A stretch of 64,000 bases of DNA, from assembly GCF_018333375.1 (NCBI RefSeq), contig NZ_BORW01000002.1, positions 1 through 64,000 on the forward strand, written 5' to 3'. Shown in pieces: positions 1-8,845 of this stretch (positions are counted from its first letter, which is position 1; each line of letters opens with the position of its first letter). The notes under the pieces are model-generated. The model was not told where the DNA came from. It did not search any database and was given only the letters and a program-made list of their open reading frames with translations. The position numbers were made by a program, and so were the translations under genes. Source of the stretch: Paenibacillus cookii (GTDB lineage Bacteria; Bacillota; Bacilli; Paenibacillales; Paenibacillaceae).

Positions 1-130
1 TAAGTGAAAGAGACAAATTACACTGAGCCTGAACAATTTATTGTCAGGCTAGCGTCTTTAGGCGCAGTTTGGCAACAGGGGGTTATACCCCAAGTGCAAA
101 CCACCCGTTGGACGGGTGGTTATGATTGAT
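1..130. mobile_element. Probable end of an IS200/IS605-type element (hairpin array, no transposase in window)
   Basis: Four short hairpins follow each other: 26-50 (AGCCTGA arms), 52-65 (GCGTC/GGCGC), 79-91 (GGGG/CCCC around TTATA) and 99-121 (10-bp perfect arms AACCACCCGT/ACGGGTGGTT, 3-nt loop). Such an array next to a gene's 3' end resembles the subterminal hairpins that IS200/IS605 Y1 transposases recognise. The transposase gene, if there is one, lies left of the window. A structured terminator region is the alternative. Confidence 0.45.
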
Positions 131-159
131 CTGACCTGATGAGCGGGAAGGTGACCCCT

Positions 160-1551
160 TTATATGGCAGCATTTTCGGTCGCATCGCGGTTTTTGGGAT
201 CCGTGGCGAACGTTCTGATCCACCGGAAACGGTTCACCTTCACCAAGGCAACGAAGCATTTGAGAATTTGGTCGCATTTGAGGCAAATGAACGTGATCAG
301 CGGCGACAGCTCGAAGACGAAGGCGCAAAGCGCGGAAGCGGGCAGCACGATCAGCCACATGAATATAAAATCGTTGTACAGCACGAATTTCGTATCTCCC
401 CCGCTCCGGACGATGCCGGTGAGTGCAGGCATTTGGTACGCGGTGCCGACGACCGTAATCGACAATACCGTCATGAAGTGGACCGCAAGCACCTTGGCGT
501 CGCTGGAAATCGCGTACAAATCCATCACGTAATCTTTCGTAACGAAAAGCACGAGCCCCGTTGCAAGTCCGATGAATAGGTATAAAAGCTGGAGCGTTTT
601 GCTGTACGTTTTGATTTTGGAGACATGTCCTTCCCCGATCGTCTTGCCGATCACGACCGCCGTTGCGCTGGCCGAGGCGTACGTAATGACCGTCACGAGC
701 TGGAATACGGTAGTGGCCACGCTGTTGGCCGCAATCGCCGCTTCCCCCATGTGCCCCAAAATGGCGGACTGGGCCCCCATCGCGCAAGCCCACAGCAAAT
801 TCGCCATCAAGATCGGTGAACCGATGCGCAAATACTGGCCGAACAACGGCTTGTCGATCTGAAAAAAATCCTTCAATCGAAGCCTCAGCCTGCGGTCGAA
901 ACGTTTAATGAAAATGACGACGATGACGGTTTCAATGATTCTGGCCGCCAGCGTGGCCGTTGCCGAACCGCTAACCCCCATGCGCGGAAACCCGAAATGC
1001 CCGTAGATCAGCACGTAATTCAAACATACGTTGATGATCAGCGTGGACAAAGATACGATAAATCCGATCCTCACGATTTCGACGCTGCGAAGCGATGCGA
1101 GCAGCACATTGGTCACGGCAAAAAACACATAAGAAAAACAAATGATTCTTAAGTAAGCCGCCCCTTCTTCAATGACGCGCGTTTCATTCGTAAAAAGCGA
1201 CATGCAGCCGTGCGGAAACGCAAACACGAGGATCCACATGACAACGCTGACAAAAAGCGCGATCCGCATGCCGATGCTGGCCGCCTTTTTGACGGCTTCC
1301 AGGTTTTTCGCGCCCCAGCTTCTGGCCGACAAAATGACCAACCCCTCTGACGCGCCCATCACCAGCATTTGCAATACGAACTGGATCTGATTCGCCAGCG
1401 CGACCCCGGACAACGCCGACTCGCTGTAGCCGCCCAGCAGCAAATTATCGGACAGGTTCACGCCGAGCGTAATGATGTTCTGGAGCGCGATCAGCAACGT
1501 TAGCCTAAAAAAGTTTTTGTAGAACGAAGATTCCCGAACCCATAACGCCAT
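160..1551 (-). CDS. MATE family multidrug/cation efflux transporter
   Basis: This is a 463-residue multi-spanning membrane protein of the MATE family, which exports drugs or cationic dyes in exchange for Na+ or H+. The two MatE repeats are visible: an N-terminal half with NIITLGVNLSDNLLLGG and GASEGLVILSARSWGAK, and a C-terminal half beginning near residue 245 (PILMANLLWACAMGAQSAILGHMG). The protein ends with a basic stretch typical of MATE proteins. The start is the ATG at 1551, with AGAAGGA six bases upstream. An in-frame ATG 38 codons earlier has no ribosome site. It stands alone on the minus strand, its 3' end facing the hairpin array at the window edge. The substrate cannot be read from sequence. 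Confidence 0.93.
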   Translation of the reverse strand: MALWVRESSFYKNFFRLTLLIALQNIITLGVNLSDNLLLGGYSESALSGVALANQIQFVLQMLVMGASEGLVILSARSWGAKNLEAVKKAASIGMRIALFVSVVMWILVFAFPHGCMSLFTNETRVIEEGAAYLRIICFSYVFFAVTNVLLASLRSVEIVRIGFIVSLSTLIINVCLNYVLIYGHFGFPRMGVSGSATATLAARIIETVIVVIFIKRFDRRLRLRLKDFFQIDKPLFGQYLRIGSPILMANLLWACAMGAQSAILGHMGEAAIAANSVATTVFQLVTVITYASASATAVVIGKTIGEGHVSKIKTYSKTLQLLYLFIGLATGLVLFVTKDYVMDLYAISSDAKVLAVHFMTVLSITVVGTAYQMPALTGIVRSGGDTKFVLYNDFIFMWLIVLPASALCAFVFELSPLITFICLKCDQILKCFVALVKVNRFRWIRTFATDPKNRDATENAAI

Positions 1552-1965
1552 AACATTCCTTCTTTTCCGCTGGATTTGACTTGCTTGACTGTCTAAAAGC
1601 ATACCATAATCAGGCAGCATCGGTGGCTTGAAAATCCAAGCGAAAATCACAAAAAAATTCGGCAAAATTTACAGTCCTTACGGGCCGGGAAAACGCAGCA
1701 ACCGATTTTACACAAAGATTTCGGAGTCCGCCTAATCGTTGTTCAACCCGGCAGGAAAATGGCAAACCTGCTTCATCGGGTGATATAATGAAATACATGC
1801 TCGAACGGATTTCGGGCGGCATTTGCAGGAGCATCTTATAGTTGACGATGAACAACCAGCGTCCGGCAACTTGGTCGTTCGATCCGGAAAATGGTACGCA
1901 GAATGGGAGGCCGAGGTTGTCATTGATCGTAAGATCGGAAGAAAAATCGATAGGAGGCGCTCAGC
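1552..1965. other. Intergenic region between divergent MATE and VOC genes
   Basis: This 414-base stretch separates two divergently read genes. It holds the ribosome site of the MATE gene at its left end and the extended -10 promoter of the VOC gene near 1784. Short open frames here are unconvincing; a 17-codon frame from 1789 has no ribosome site. No RNA gene or repeat was recognised. Confidence 0.6.
1781..1789 (+). promoter_or_regulatory. Extended -10 promoter of the VOC gene
   Basis: TGATATAAT is a perfect extended -10 (TG-N-TATAAT) for the housekeeping sigma factor. No good -35 lies 17 bases upstream, as is usual for extended -10 promoters. It would give a 5' leader of about 170 bases. 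Confidence 0.5.
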
Positions 1966-2316
1966 ATGAAAGTAAAAAGGATCGTCACGAATATTGAGGC
2001 AACGGATGTTGCGGAAGCCAATCGTTTTTATCAAGATCTTCTCGGAATGGAACTATTGATGGATCATGGCTGGATTGCCACATACGGAACCGCGGAAACC
2101 ATGAGGACCCAAGTCAGCTTTGCTTCCGAAGGCGGGTCCGGCACCCCCGTACCGGATCTTTCGATTGAAGTCGATGACGTCGATGAAGCCTGCCGGCGCA
2201 TGCAGGAGGGCGGGTTTCGGATCGAATACGGACCGGCGGATGAACCTTGGGGGGTCCGAAGATTTTATGTCCGCGATCCGTTCGGCCGGCTGGTCAATAT
2301 TTTGGAGCACCAATGA
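1966..2316 (+). CDS. VOC (glyoxalase/bleomycin-resistance) family protein
   Basis: This 116-residue single-domain protein of the vicinal oxygen chelate superfamily is the normal size for one that dimerises to build its metal site. The two beta-alpha-beta-beta-beta modules are recognisable: residues 1-60 (NIEATDVAEANRFYQDLLGM) and 65-116 (LSIEVDDVDEACRRMQEGG, then VRRFYVRDPFGRLVNILEH, the conserved DPFG..N.. ending). Members act as glyoxalases, dioxygenases or antibiotic-binding resistance proteins, and sequence alone does not say which. AGGAGG eight bases before the ATG fixes the start. It is monocistronic and ends at a strong terminator. Confidence 0.88.
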   Translation: MKVKRIVTNIEATDVAEANRFYQDLLGMELLMDHGWIATYGTAETMRTQVSFASEGGSGTPVPDLSIEVDDVDEACRRMQEGGFRIEYGPADEPWGVRRFYVRDPFGRLVNILEHQ

Positions 2317-2333
2317 CCCTGCATCCGCAGATG

Positions 2334-2390
2334 AAAAAGCACTCTCCCGGCATCCTTGCCGGATGCGGAGAGAGTGCTTTTTCGTTTTTT
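2334..2390. terminator. Bidirectional intrinsic terminator between VOC and GH84 genes
   Basis: A long stem (AAAAAGCACTCTC paired with GAGAGTGCTTTTT) with A and T tracts on both sides lies between two convergent genes and can serve both. Confidence 0.88.
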
Positions 2391-2425
2391 GCCTTCGGAG
2401 TCTCCTCCCGCCCCGTTTTCCTATA

Positions 2426-5017
2426 TCATGCAAGCCCCTTCGACGTTCTGACGCTAGGCAGCAGAAGTCCGCTGGTCCGTTCGACATAAATGCGGTTGCC
2501 GTACTGTGGAAGCGGAATGCCTTCGAATACGATCCGTTCCCCATCCGCTTCGGCCGGCTTCGATACCGCAATCGGCGCTTCGGCCTGCAACGATGCGAAC
2601 AGCGCAATGACGTCGCCTTTTTTCACGCGCTCGATTACCACGTTCCCCGACGCTTCCAGACGAATGTCGGACGTCGGCACCTTCTCGGACATTTCCGGAT
2701 AACGCTCGTCAAACAACTCGAAGCCGTAAATCCGGGTATGTCCGCTTCCTTCGATGCTCATCTGAGTAGGTTCGATGATCTGAAGCCGTACATACCGCGC
2801 CTGGACGTCCTGAGGCAAAATGCGATTGATTTCGTCGGCCCGGTTATCCGTCATTTCGTCGATGAGCGTGAAACTTTCGCCGTCTAGGCTGACCAAAATC
2901 TGGGCATGTTTCGTGTTCCAGTATTTCGACTCCCTGGCTTCCGGATGTCCGCAATTGATGATGCGATACTGCTTGATCGTCTTCGGCTCTTTCAGGTCGA
3001 TCGTCAAATGCGGCCGGACCTCGGTCGAACACCATTTGCCGCTTGAGATGGTGCCGTCGATCGTTTTCGACGCATTTTCGTTTTCGTTCGCGCTGCTGGA
3101 TGCGCTGGCCGTAACGCCCAATGACGATAAAGCGATGTTTTTCCGGTCGTACCCAAGCTCCGGAACAGGCTGCTCCGTTCCCGCTTGGACCGCCGATTGC
3201 ACGATCATCTCTGAAATAAACGGCTTGATGGCAAGGGTTCCCACATCCACGACGAAGTCGAACGGTTTTTCCTCCTTCAATCGGTTCACTTTGCATTCGT
3301 CCATGGCAGCCAACCGTTTGGAAGCCGCCTCGTTATGCTGCTCCATGCCGATCAAATCCCCGCGCCGCATGGCGTTCGCCGCGTGCATGGCATGTTGCCC
3401 CGCTTGCGCCATCAGCTTGAACGCGCGCAGGAACGGATCCAACTCTTCCACCAGATTCCGGTTGAGGCACTTCTCCCGGATCCGGTCCGCCGCTTGTTCC
3501 ATGCGCTCGAACCGGGCAAGCAGCGCCGACGCAGGCCCGGAAATGTCCCGCCCGCTTTTGAATCCTTCGCGCAAATCGGCGATGTCTTTTTTTGCGTCCC
3601 AGGACTCGTCAAAATAAAAATCCCCGCTCGCGCCGCCGTCGTCTTTCAGGTGGCAGCTGTTGGACGCGAAAATTTCCAAATCCTCCGCCACCTCGGGAGC
3701 TATCGCTTTAAATGATGCGGAAAAGCTGCGTTCCGGATCAAAGGCGTCCGTATTCCAGTTGTGATCGGCAATGCAGAACAGCGCCTGCTTGGAAGCCTGC
3801 GCCTGGTTCATCGGATTGGCAAAAAAACCGTTGACGTTATCCAGGTCGGGGCTCAGGTTTTCGATTTTGCCCATCAAAATTTTCGAATCGCAATAGTCGT
3901 TGACCGGATAATTCCACCATACGGACAGGTTGCGGTCGGATCCGATCCGGCGTTTCGGCGCGTCATACTGTTCCTTCGAAATGTTGGACATCGTGGCCGC
4001 ACCCGTCCACATAATTTCGACGTCGTCATGCAGCGTTTCGACGAGCGGTTTGAAATACTCCGTCATGGAAGGACCCCACGCTTCGCAATACCGGGTTCCG
4101 ACGGTCAGCAAAGGCCGCACGTCGCCTTTCGGTTTCACGAATTCGCCGTCGATCCGGTTGATGAATTCCGCCTGCTGCTTGCCGTCCGCAGCCCCGACCA
4201 GATCGTCGAACAGGACGCCGAATTGACGCACGCCCAAAGCGTACAGCTGCTCCAGCTTCGCGATCGCGGACCAGAAATCCTCCTCCGACGAAAGGTCGAT
4301 CGAATCCCCGGGATGGATGGTCCACACGAAATTCAAATTGTTGGCATGTCCCGCCGCGGCAAGTTCGGCGATTTCCTTCGCCTTCTCTTCCGGATATAGT
4401 TCGCGCCAATGCTTGCGATGATACGGGTCGTCCTTCGGCGCGTAAATATAAGAGTTCAGCTTCTGACGACCGCCGAATTCCATCAGGTCCATCCGGTCCT
4501 CATGGCTCCATGGATAGCCGTAAAAACCTTCAATATATCCCCGGTACAAAATCTCCGGATAATCGACGATCCGGCAGGTTTTCAGGCGGCGGTTGTCCGA
4601 CTGCTCCAGCATTTGCAGCAGCGTCACGACGCCGTAATGAATGCCGTCGGCGTCGCTGCCGACGACCGCAATTTGTCCGCAGCCCTCCTTTTCGCCAATG
4701 CACAGGGCATAAGCTTCTTTGCGTTCAGGGAGAACATCGGAAGCGTACTCCGTGCCTGAAAGCCGGCCGGCCTGGCTTTTTTCGGCCAAAACGATTTGCG
4801 TTTGCCCGTCTTTCAGCCCGTCGGATACGGAATATGTAAAACCTTGGTCGCTTAACGCTTTTTGCAATTTGGGCAGCGTCGCTTCCTTCAGGCCGGATAA
4901 TACGGCGATATGCACTTCTTTCGTCAAAACCGCTTCCCCTCCCGAGGAAACGACCGATTGAGGAACGGGATACAGCTCGTACAATGGTTTCGAAACGTTG
5001 CTAGCATTTTTCGTCAT
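2426..5017 (-). CDS. Family GH84 beta-N-acetylglucosaminidase with F5/8-type carbohydrate-binding domain
   Basis: This 863-residue glycoside hydrolase probably cleaves terminal beta-linked N-acetylglucosamine (hyaluronan, O-GlcNAc or mucin glycans) by substrate-assisted catalysis. Domains in order: a GH20b-like N-terminal domain (about 10-150), the GH84 catalytic barrel (about 155-440; IEGFYG near 162 and the Asp-Asp catalytic pair D271-D272 in VLFDD), a helical linker, and an F5/8 type C (CBM32) domain at about 640-770. No signal peptide is seen, unlike Clostridium NagJ, so the enzyme is either cytoplasmic or non-classically exported. GGGGGAG precedes the ATG. It is monocistronic, with a cre-like site in its promoter, which suggests repression by preferred sugars. 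Confidence 0.93.
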   Translation of the reverse strand: MTKNASNVSKPLYELYPVPQSVVSSGGEAVLTKEVHIAVLSGLKEATLPKLQKALSDQGFTYSVSDGLKDGQTQIVLAEKSQAGRLSGTEYASDVLPERKEAYALCIGEKEGCGQIAVVGSDADGIHYGVVTLLQMLEQSDNRRLKTCRIVDYPEILYRGYIEGFYGYPWSHEDRMDLMEFGGRQKLNSYIYAPKDDPYHRKHWRELYPEEKAKEIAELAAAGHANNLNFVWTIHPGDSIDLSSEEDFWSAIAKLEQLYALGVRQFGVLFDDLVGAADGKQQAEFINRIDGEFVKPKGDVRPLLTVGTRYCEAWGPSMTEYFKPLVETLHDDVEIMWTGAATMSNISKEQYDAPKRRIGSDRNLSVWWNYPVNDYCDSKILMGKIENLSPDLDNVNGFFANPMNQAQASKQALFCIADHNWNTDAFDPERSFSASFKAIAPEVAEDLEIFASNSCHLKDDGGASGDFYFDESWDAKKDIADLREGFKSGRDISGPASALLARFERMEQAADRIREKCLNRNLVEELDPFLRAFKLMAQAGQHAMHAANAMRRGDLIGMEQHNEAASKRLAAMDECKVNRLKEEKPFDFVVDVGTLAIKPFISEMIVQSAVQAGTEQPVPELGYDRKNIALSSLGVTASASSSANENENASKTIDGTISSGKWCSTEVRPHLTIDLKEPKTIKQYRIINCGHPEARESKYWNTKHAQILVSLDGESFTLIDEMTDNRADEINRILPQDVQARYVRLQIIEPTQMSIEGSGHTRIYGFELFDERYPEMSEKVPTSDIRLEASGNVVIERVKKGDVIALFASLQAEAPIAVSKPAEADGERIVFEGIPLPQYGNRIYVERTSGLLLPSVRTSKGLA

Positions 5018-5055
5018 GATGTGCTCCCCCAGCTTCTTATATATTCATCATATCT

Positions 5056-5099
5056 ATTATAGCAATCTCTTTCTTGCAAACGCTACCGGTTAAACGGTA
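5056..5099 (-). promoter_or_regulatory. Promoter of the GH84 gene with cre-like site and inverted repeat
   Basis: On the minus strand an extended -10 (TGCTATAAT; the hexamer is at 5056-5061) precedes the GH84 gene. Bases 5075-5088 (TGCAAACGCTACCG) match 12 of 14 positions of the CcpA cre consensus and cover the -35 area. A dyad TACCG-N6-CGGTA at 5084-5099 overlaps the cre and could bind a local regulator. Confidence 0.55.
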
Positions 5100-5178
5100 G
5101 ATTTTCATCTTCATGTTCCGCCTAAAGCCCCTTGCATTGGCACCATTCACCATAATTCGGGACAAAATCCCATTTTCT

Positions 5179-5208
5179 TGGGACGGCTCAGCTATTTTCA
5201 CGTATAAT
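5179..5208 (+). promoter_or_regulatory. ECF (SigW-like) promoter of the ydjI-ydjG-type operon
   Basis: TGGGAC, 16 bases, then CGTATAAT fits the SigW-type layout (TGAAAC-N16-CGTA). The same TATAAT also forms a sigma-A -10 with a weak TTGGGA -35 at 19-bp spacing. The B. subtilis homologues ydjGHI belong to the SigW regulon, which favours the ECF reading. Confidence 0.5.
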
Positions 5209-5251
5209 GAATGGAAGAAGATTGAAGAAGCCGAAATGGAGGACCTAAAGA

Positions 5252-6325
5252 ATGGGATTGTTTTCTTTTATTCGCGGCCAGTTTATAGAAGTCATTGAAT
5301 GGACCGACAACACCAATGAAATCGTTCATCAGTTTCCGGTATACGACAAAGCGATCAAAATGGGCGCCCAGCTCACGGTTCGCGAGTCCCAAGCCGCCAT
5401 CTTCCTGAACGAGGGGCAAATCGCCGACGTGTTCGGTCCTGGAAGATACATACTCAGCACGGAGAACATGCCGGTTCTGACGGCATTAAAATCCTGGAAA
5501 TACGCATTTAACTCGCCGTTTAAGGCCGACGTCTATTTTGTGAATACCCGGAATTTCACCGACCAAAAATGGGGCACCACCAACCCGATCATGATGCGCG
5601 ATCCGGAATTCGGCGCCATCCGCATGCGCGGTTTCGGAAGCTATGCATTCCGCGTGCAGGATCCGGCGTTGTTTTTAAAGGAAATTTTCGGTACCCAATC
5701 GTCTTTTACGGCCGACCAGATCGGAGGGTACCTGAAATCGGTCATCGTTTCCGGCCTTACCGATCTGATCGGCGAAGCCAAAATCCCGATCATGGATATC
5801 GCGCTTCATTACGACGAGCTGAGCGCCGCCGCCCAAACCAAGCTTGAGCCGATATTCAACGGCATGGGGCTGTCGCTCTCGGGATTTTTCATCGAAAACA
5901 TCTCCCTCCCGGAAGAGGTCGAAAAGATGATCGACCGCAAGTCTTCCATGAATATCGCCGGAAATTTGGACCAATACATGAAGTTCCAGGCAGCCGAGTC
6001 GCTTCGGGAAGCGGCAAACAATCCGGACGGCGGGCTTGCCGGAACCGGCGCGGGCCTTGGTGCCGGCATGGCGATGGGCCAAATCTTCGGCCAGGCGATG
6101 CACATGACCCCCGGACCTTCCGCTCCGTCTCCGTCGGCTGCGCCGGCCCCTTCCGCCGCGGAAACGACGGAGCCTTGCGGTTCCTGCGGGCACGGGCTGA
6201 AACCGAGCGAGAAGTTTTGTCCGGAATGCGGCACGCCGAGACCCGAAAAGAAATTTTGCACGGAATGCGGCGGCGCGCTTGAACCCGGCATGAAGTTTTG
6301 CCCGAATTGCGGCACGAAGGCGTAA
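5252..6325 (+). CDS. ydjI: SPFH domain protein with C-terminal double zinc ribbon (YdjI-like)
   Basis: This 357-residue protein consists of an SPFH/stomatin-like domain (about 30-245, the 'virion core protein' family of B. subtilis YdjI), an Ala/Pro-rich linker (about 270-305), and two zinc ribbons at about 308-357 (CGSCG...CPECG and CTECG...CPNCG). B. subtilis YdjI works with the PspA homologue in the SigW membrane-stress response and is thought to act at the membrane. That role is transferred here by similarity. GGAGG at 5238-5242 sets the start. The next gene follows after 12 bases. No PspA gene is adjacent in this window. Confidence 0.88.
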   Translation: MGLFSFIRGQFIEVIEWTDNTNEIVHQFPVYDKAIKMGAQLTVRESQAAIFLNEGQIADVFGPGRYILSTENMPVLTALKSWKYAFNSPFKADVYFVNTRNFTDQKWGTTNPIMMRDPEFGAIRMRGFGSYAFRVQDPALFLKEIFGTQSSFTADQIGGYLKSVIVSGLTDLIGEAKIPIMDIALHYDELSAAAQTKLEPIFNGMGLSLSGFFIENISLPEEVEKMIDRKSSMNIAGNLDQYMKFQAAESLREAANNPDGGLAGTGAGLGAGMAMGQIFGQAMHMTPGPSAPSPSAAPAPSAAETTEPCGSCGHGLKPSEKFCPECGTPRPEKKFCTECGGALEPGMKFCPNCGTKA

Positions 6326-6337
6326 AGGAGGTCGAAG

Positions 6338-7435
6338 ATGACGGTAGAAGCACCGATTCGTTTCCCATGTTCCGGATGCGGCGCGCAGATGGTGTTCGAT
6401 GCCGAAAGCCAGCAGATGAAATGCACGTATTGCGGGCAGCTGGCGCCGATCGATCTTCCCGAGGAATATGAGGAGCCCGTCGAATACGAGCTGGATTTTT
6501 CGGACGAAAACGATGAAGCCTTAAGGGATTGGGGGACGGAGCAGCAGGTCATCAAATGCGAAAGCTGCGGCGCCGAGACGCTGATTCCGGTTCAGCAGAC
6601 GGCGCTCACGTGCGCGTTTTGCGGTTCTCCCAAGGTGCTGCCCCAGGGCAGCGACGACAGCATCCGGCCTGAATCCATCATCCCCTTCCATATCACGAAG
6701 GAAAAAGCCAACGAGTTATTCCTGAAATGGAAAAAGAAAAAGTGGTTTGTGCCGAACGCGTTCAAAAGGCAGCATACCCATTCCAACGTGACCGGGATTT
6801 ACGTGCCCTTCTGGACCTTTGACGCCCAAACGCATTCCGATTACGAGGCTGAAGTCGGGACCCACCATTACCGGACCGAAACGCGGACGCGAACCGTGGA
6901 CGGCAAAACGGAAACGTATGAGGAGCAGGTTCGTTATACCGTGTGGCATTCGACCAGCGGTTCGTACAGCCAATTTTTCAACGACGTGCTTATCCCTGCT
7001 TCCAGCCGCCATGACGGCAGAATCATCGAACGGTTCGACGATTTCAGCCTTGAGGATCTGTTGCCGTACAAACCCGAATTTTTGAGCGGCTTCGTGGCCG
7101 AACGATATAACGTTTCATTGCGCGACGGGTGGTCGGAGGCGAGATACCGGATCGATCAAGCGCTCGAAAGCCGGATCAAAAGCAAAATCGGCGGGGACGA
7201 GATCCGGAATTTGGAGATCGACACGGGGTATTACGACAGGACGTACAAACATATTTTGCTGCCTTTGTGGAATGCGACGTATACGTTCAAGAACAAAACT
7301 TACCATTACATGGTAAACGGCGAGACAGGCAGCGTCAGCGGCAAAGTGCCGCGCAGCGGATGGAAAATTACGTTTTTTATCCTCTTTTGCGCAGCCATCG
7401 CCGCGGGCATCATTTGGTATCTCAATTTATCTTAA
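6338..7435 (+). CDS. YdjG-like protein with TFIIB-type zinc ribbons and C-terminal membrane anchor
   Basis: This 365-residue protein has two N-terminal zinc ribbons (CSGCGAQ...CTYCGQ near residues 10-33; CESCGAE...CAFCGS near 72-95), a beta-rich central region (about 110-335) and one membrane segment at the C-terminus (about 342-361). The arrangement matches B. subtilis YdjG, encoded with YdjH and YdjI in the SigW-controlled pspA operon. YdjG and YdjH are believed to recruit PspA or YdjI to stressed membrane; that role is assumed, not shown. AGGAGG precedes the ATG. It is translated from the same transcript as the YdjI-like gene and ends at a bidirectional terminator. Confidence 0.82.
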   Translation: MTVEAPIRFPCSGCGAQMVFDAESQQMKCTYCGQLAPIDLPEEYEEPVEYELDFSDENDEALRDWGTEQQVIKCESCGAETLIPVQQTALTCAFCGSPKVLPQGSDDSIRPESIIPFHITKEKANELFLKWKKKKWFVPNAFKRQHTHSNVTGIYVPFWTFDAQTHSDYEAEVGTHHYRTETRTRTVDGKTETYEEQVRYTVWHSTSGSYSQFFNDVLIPASSRHDGRIIERFDDFSLEDLLPYKPEFLSGFVAERYNVSLRDGWSEARYRIDQALESRIKSKIGGDEIRNLEIDTGYYDRTYKHILLPLWNATYTFKNKTYHYMVNGETGSVSGKVPRSGWKITFFILFCAAIAAGIIWYLNLS

Positions 7436-7441
7436 ATGCGC

Positions 7442-7482
7442 AAAAAAGACCGGTCAGCGGAAACATCCCGCGCCGGTCTTTT
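7442..7482. terminator. Bidirectional terminator
   Basis: An AAAAAAGACCGG/CCGGTCTTTT stem lies between the convergent YdjG-like and flavin oxidoreductase genes. Confidence 0.82.
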
Positions 7483-7486
7483 CGGT

Positions 7487-8512
7487 TTATTGTTTCATGC
7501 CCGTGATTTCCGCCACGATTTCGTACGAACGCAGACGGGCCTTGTGATCGTAAATGGCCGAGTTGATGATCATTTCGTCCGCCTGGGTTTCGTCGAGGAA
7601 CGCCTGCAGCTGGCGTTTGACCTGATCGGGATTGCCGATGATCGCGGTCGTGAGCCTGCTCATGACGATATATTTTTCCTGTTCGGTCCATAATCCGTCC
7701 ATCGATTTGACCGGAGGCGGCAGCTGTCCCGGCGTATTCCGGATCATGCTTAAAAATTGCTGCTGGAACGAAGTGGCGATAAACTCCGCTTCCTCCGTCG
7801 TATCCGCCGCGAACACGTTGACGCCGACCATCGCATGCGGCCGCTCCAAATCTTCCGATGGCTGAAACTGCTCGCGGTATTGCGTCAGCGCAGGGATCGT
7901 ATATTCGGGCGAAAAATGGCTCGCGAACGAAAACGGCAATCCCAGCCTTGCGGCGAGCGCGGAACTGAATCCGCTCGAGCCGAGCAGCCAAATCGGCACC
8001 TTCTGCCCTTCCCCCGGAAATGCCCTTACGCGTTTGTATCTGGAATTCGGGTCAAAATATGCCCGCAGCTGCTCCAATTGCTCGGGGAATTCCGAGCCGT
8101 CCGCGCGCACATCGCGGCGCAGCGCCATGGCGGTCACCTGGTCGGTTCCCGGAGCCCTGCCGAGCCCGAGGTCGATCCGGCCGGGATACATCGCTTCCAG
8201 CGTGCCGAACTGTTCGGCGATGACAAGCGGCGCATGGTTGGGCAGCATAATGCCTCCCGATCCGACGCGGATCTTTTCGGTTCCGCCCGCCACATAGCCG
8301 ATGACGACCGAAGTTGCAGAGCTGCCGATCCCCGGCATGTTATGATGTTCGGCCAGCCAATAACGGTGATATCCCCAGGCTTCCGCATGCTGGGCGAGGC
8401 TCATCGTGTTTTTGAACGCCTCCGACGGCGTGCTGCCCACGGTTACCGGGGCCAGGTCCAAAACGGAGTACGTGATGTCGTTTAGTTTTTTGCTTTGAAC
8501 ACGTGAATCCAT
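7487..8512 (-). CDS. LLM-class flavin-dependent oxidoreductase (luciferase-like, MsnO8/YceB type)
   Basis: This 341-residue bacterial-luciferase-fold monooxygenase of the single-subunit group uses reduced FMN, usually supplied by a separate reductase. Recognisable parts are SVLDLAPV at the N-terminus, the [15 protein letters not shown] block, [20 protein letters not shown] and [10 protein letters not shown], all hallmarks of the group. The substrate is unknown. The start is the ATG at 8512, preceded by GAGGTG at good spacing; an in-frame GTG three codons earlier overlaps that ribosome site. It lies 18 bases downstream of a UPF0291 gene on the same strand, so they are probably cotranscribed. 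Confidence 0.9.
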   Translation of the reverse strand: MDSRVQSKKLNDITYSVLDLAPVTVGSTPSEAFKNTMSLAQHAEAWGYHRYWLAEHHNMPGIGSSATSVVIGYVAGGTEKIRVGSGGIMLPNHAPLVIAEQFGTLEAMYPGRIDLGLGRAPGTDQVTAMALRRDVRADGSEFPEQLEQLRAYFDPNSRYKRVRAFPGEGQKVPIWLLGSSGFSSALAARLGLPFSFASHFSPEYTIPALTQYREQFQPSEDLERPHAMVGVNVFAADTTEEAEFIATSFQQQFLSMIRNTPGQLPPPVKSMDGLWTEQEKYIVMSRLTTAIIGNPDQVKRQLQAFLDETQADEMIINSAIYDHKARLRSYEIVAEITGMKQ

Positions 8513-8530
8513 GTTCTTCACCTCGATTCA

Positions 8531-8767
8531 TTATTGGAGAAGCTTGCGCATTTCGTTGACTTGGTGCTGCCTTACCTTTTCGGGGGTCACGTCGTTGCCT
8601 TCCGGATCCACGATCGTGATCCCTTCAAAGGATTTGAGCACCTGCCCGCGGATTTCGCGCAAATAGTCTTCGCGAAGCACCTGCTGTTCCACGCGCTCCG
8701 CGTTCGTTAAGCCGACCTCGCGTTCTTTTTTGGCCAACTCGTTAATGCGCGCCAACGTCGGTATCAT
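8531..8767 (-). CDS. UPF0291/DUF896 family small protein (YnzC-like)
   Basis: This small, highly charged protein of 78 residues has the family signature [17 protein letters not shown] followed by a second helix ([18 protein letters not shown]). YnzC-type proteins are cytoplasmic helical hairpins of unknown role, in part under LexA control in B. subtilis. The family-like start is the ATG at 8767, eight bases after AGAAGG; an ATG two codons earlier is too close to that site. It is first gene of a likely two-gene unit with the flavin oxidoreductase. Confidence 0.88.
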   Translation of the reverse strand: MIPTLARINELAKKEREVGLTNAERVEQQVLREDYLREIRGQVLKSFEGITIVDPEGNDVTPEKVRQHQVNEMRKLLQ

Positions 8768-8845
8768 TTGCATTCCTTCTTTCTTTTTGCAGCCGGGATC
8801 CTCGGATGTCCTTTTGCATTGTTATTTTATTCGCGTATCACTTTC

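Noticed and set aside
83-793. Minus-strand frame overlapping the MATE gene 3' part
   Set aside because: Same strand but different phase from the MATE gene, which has clear family motifs; this frame has none.
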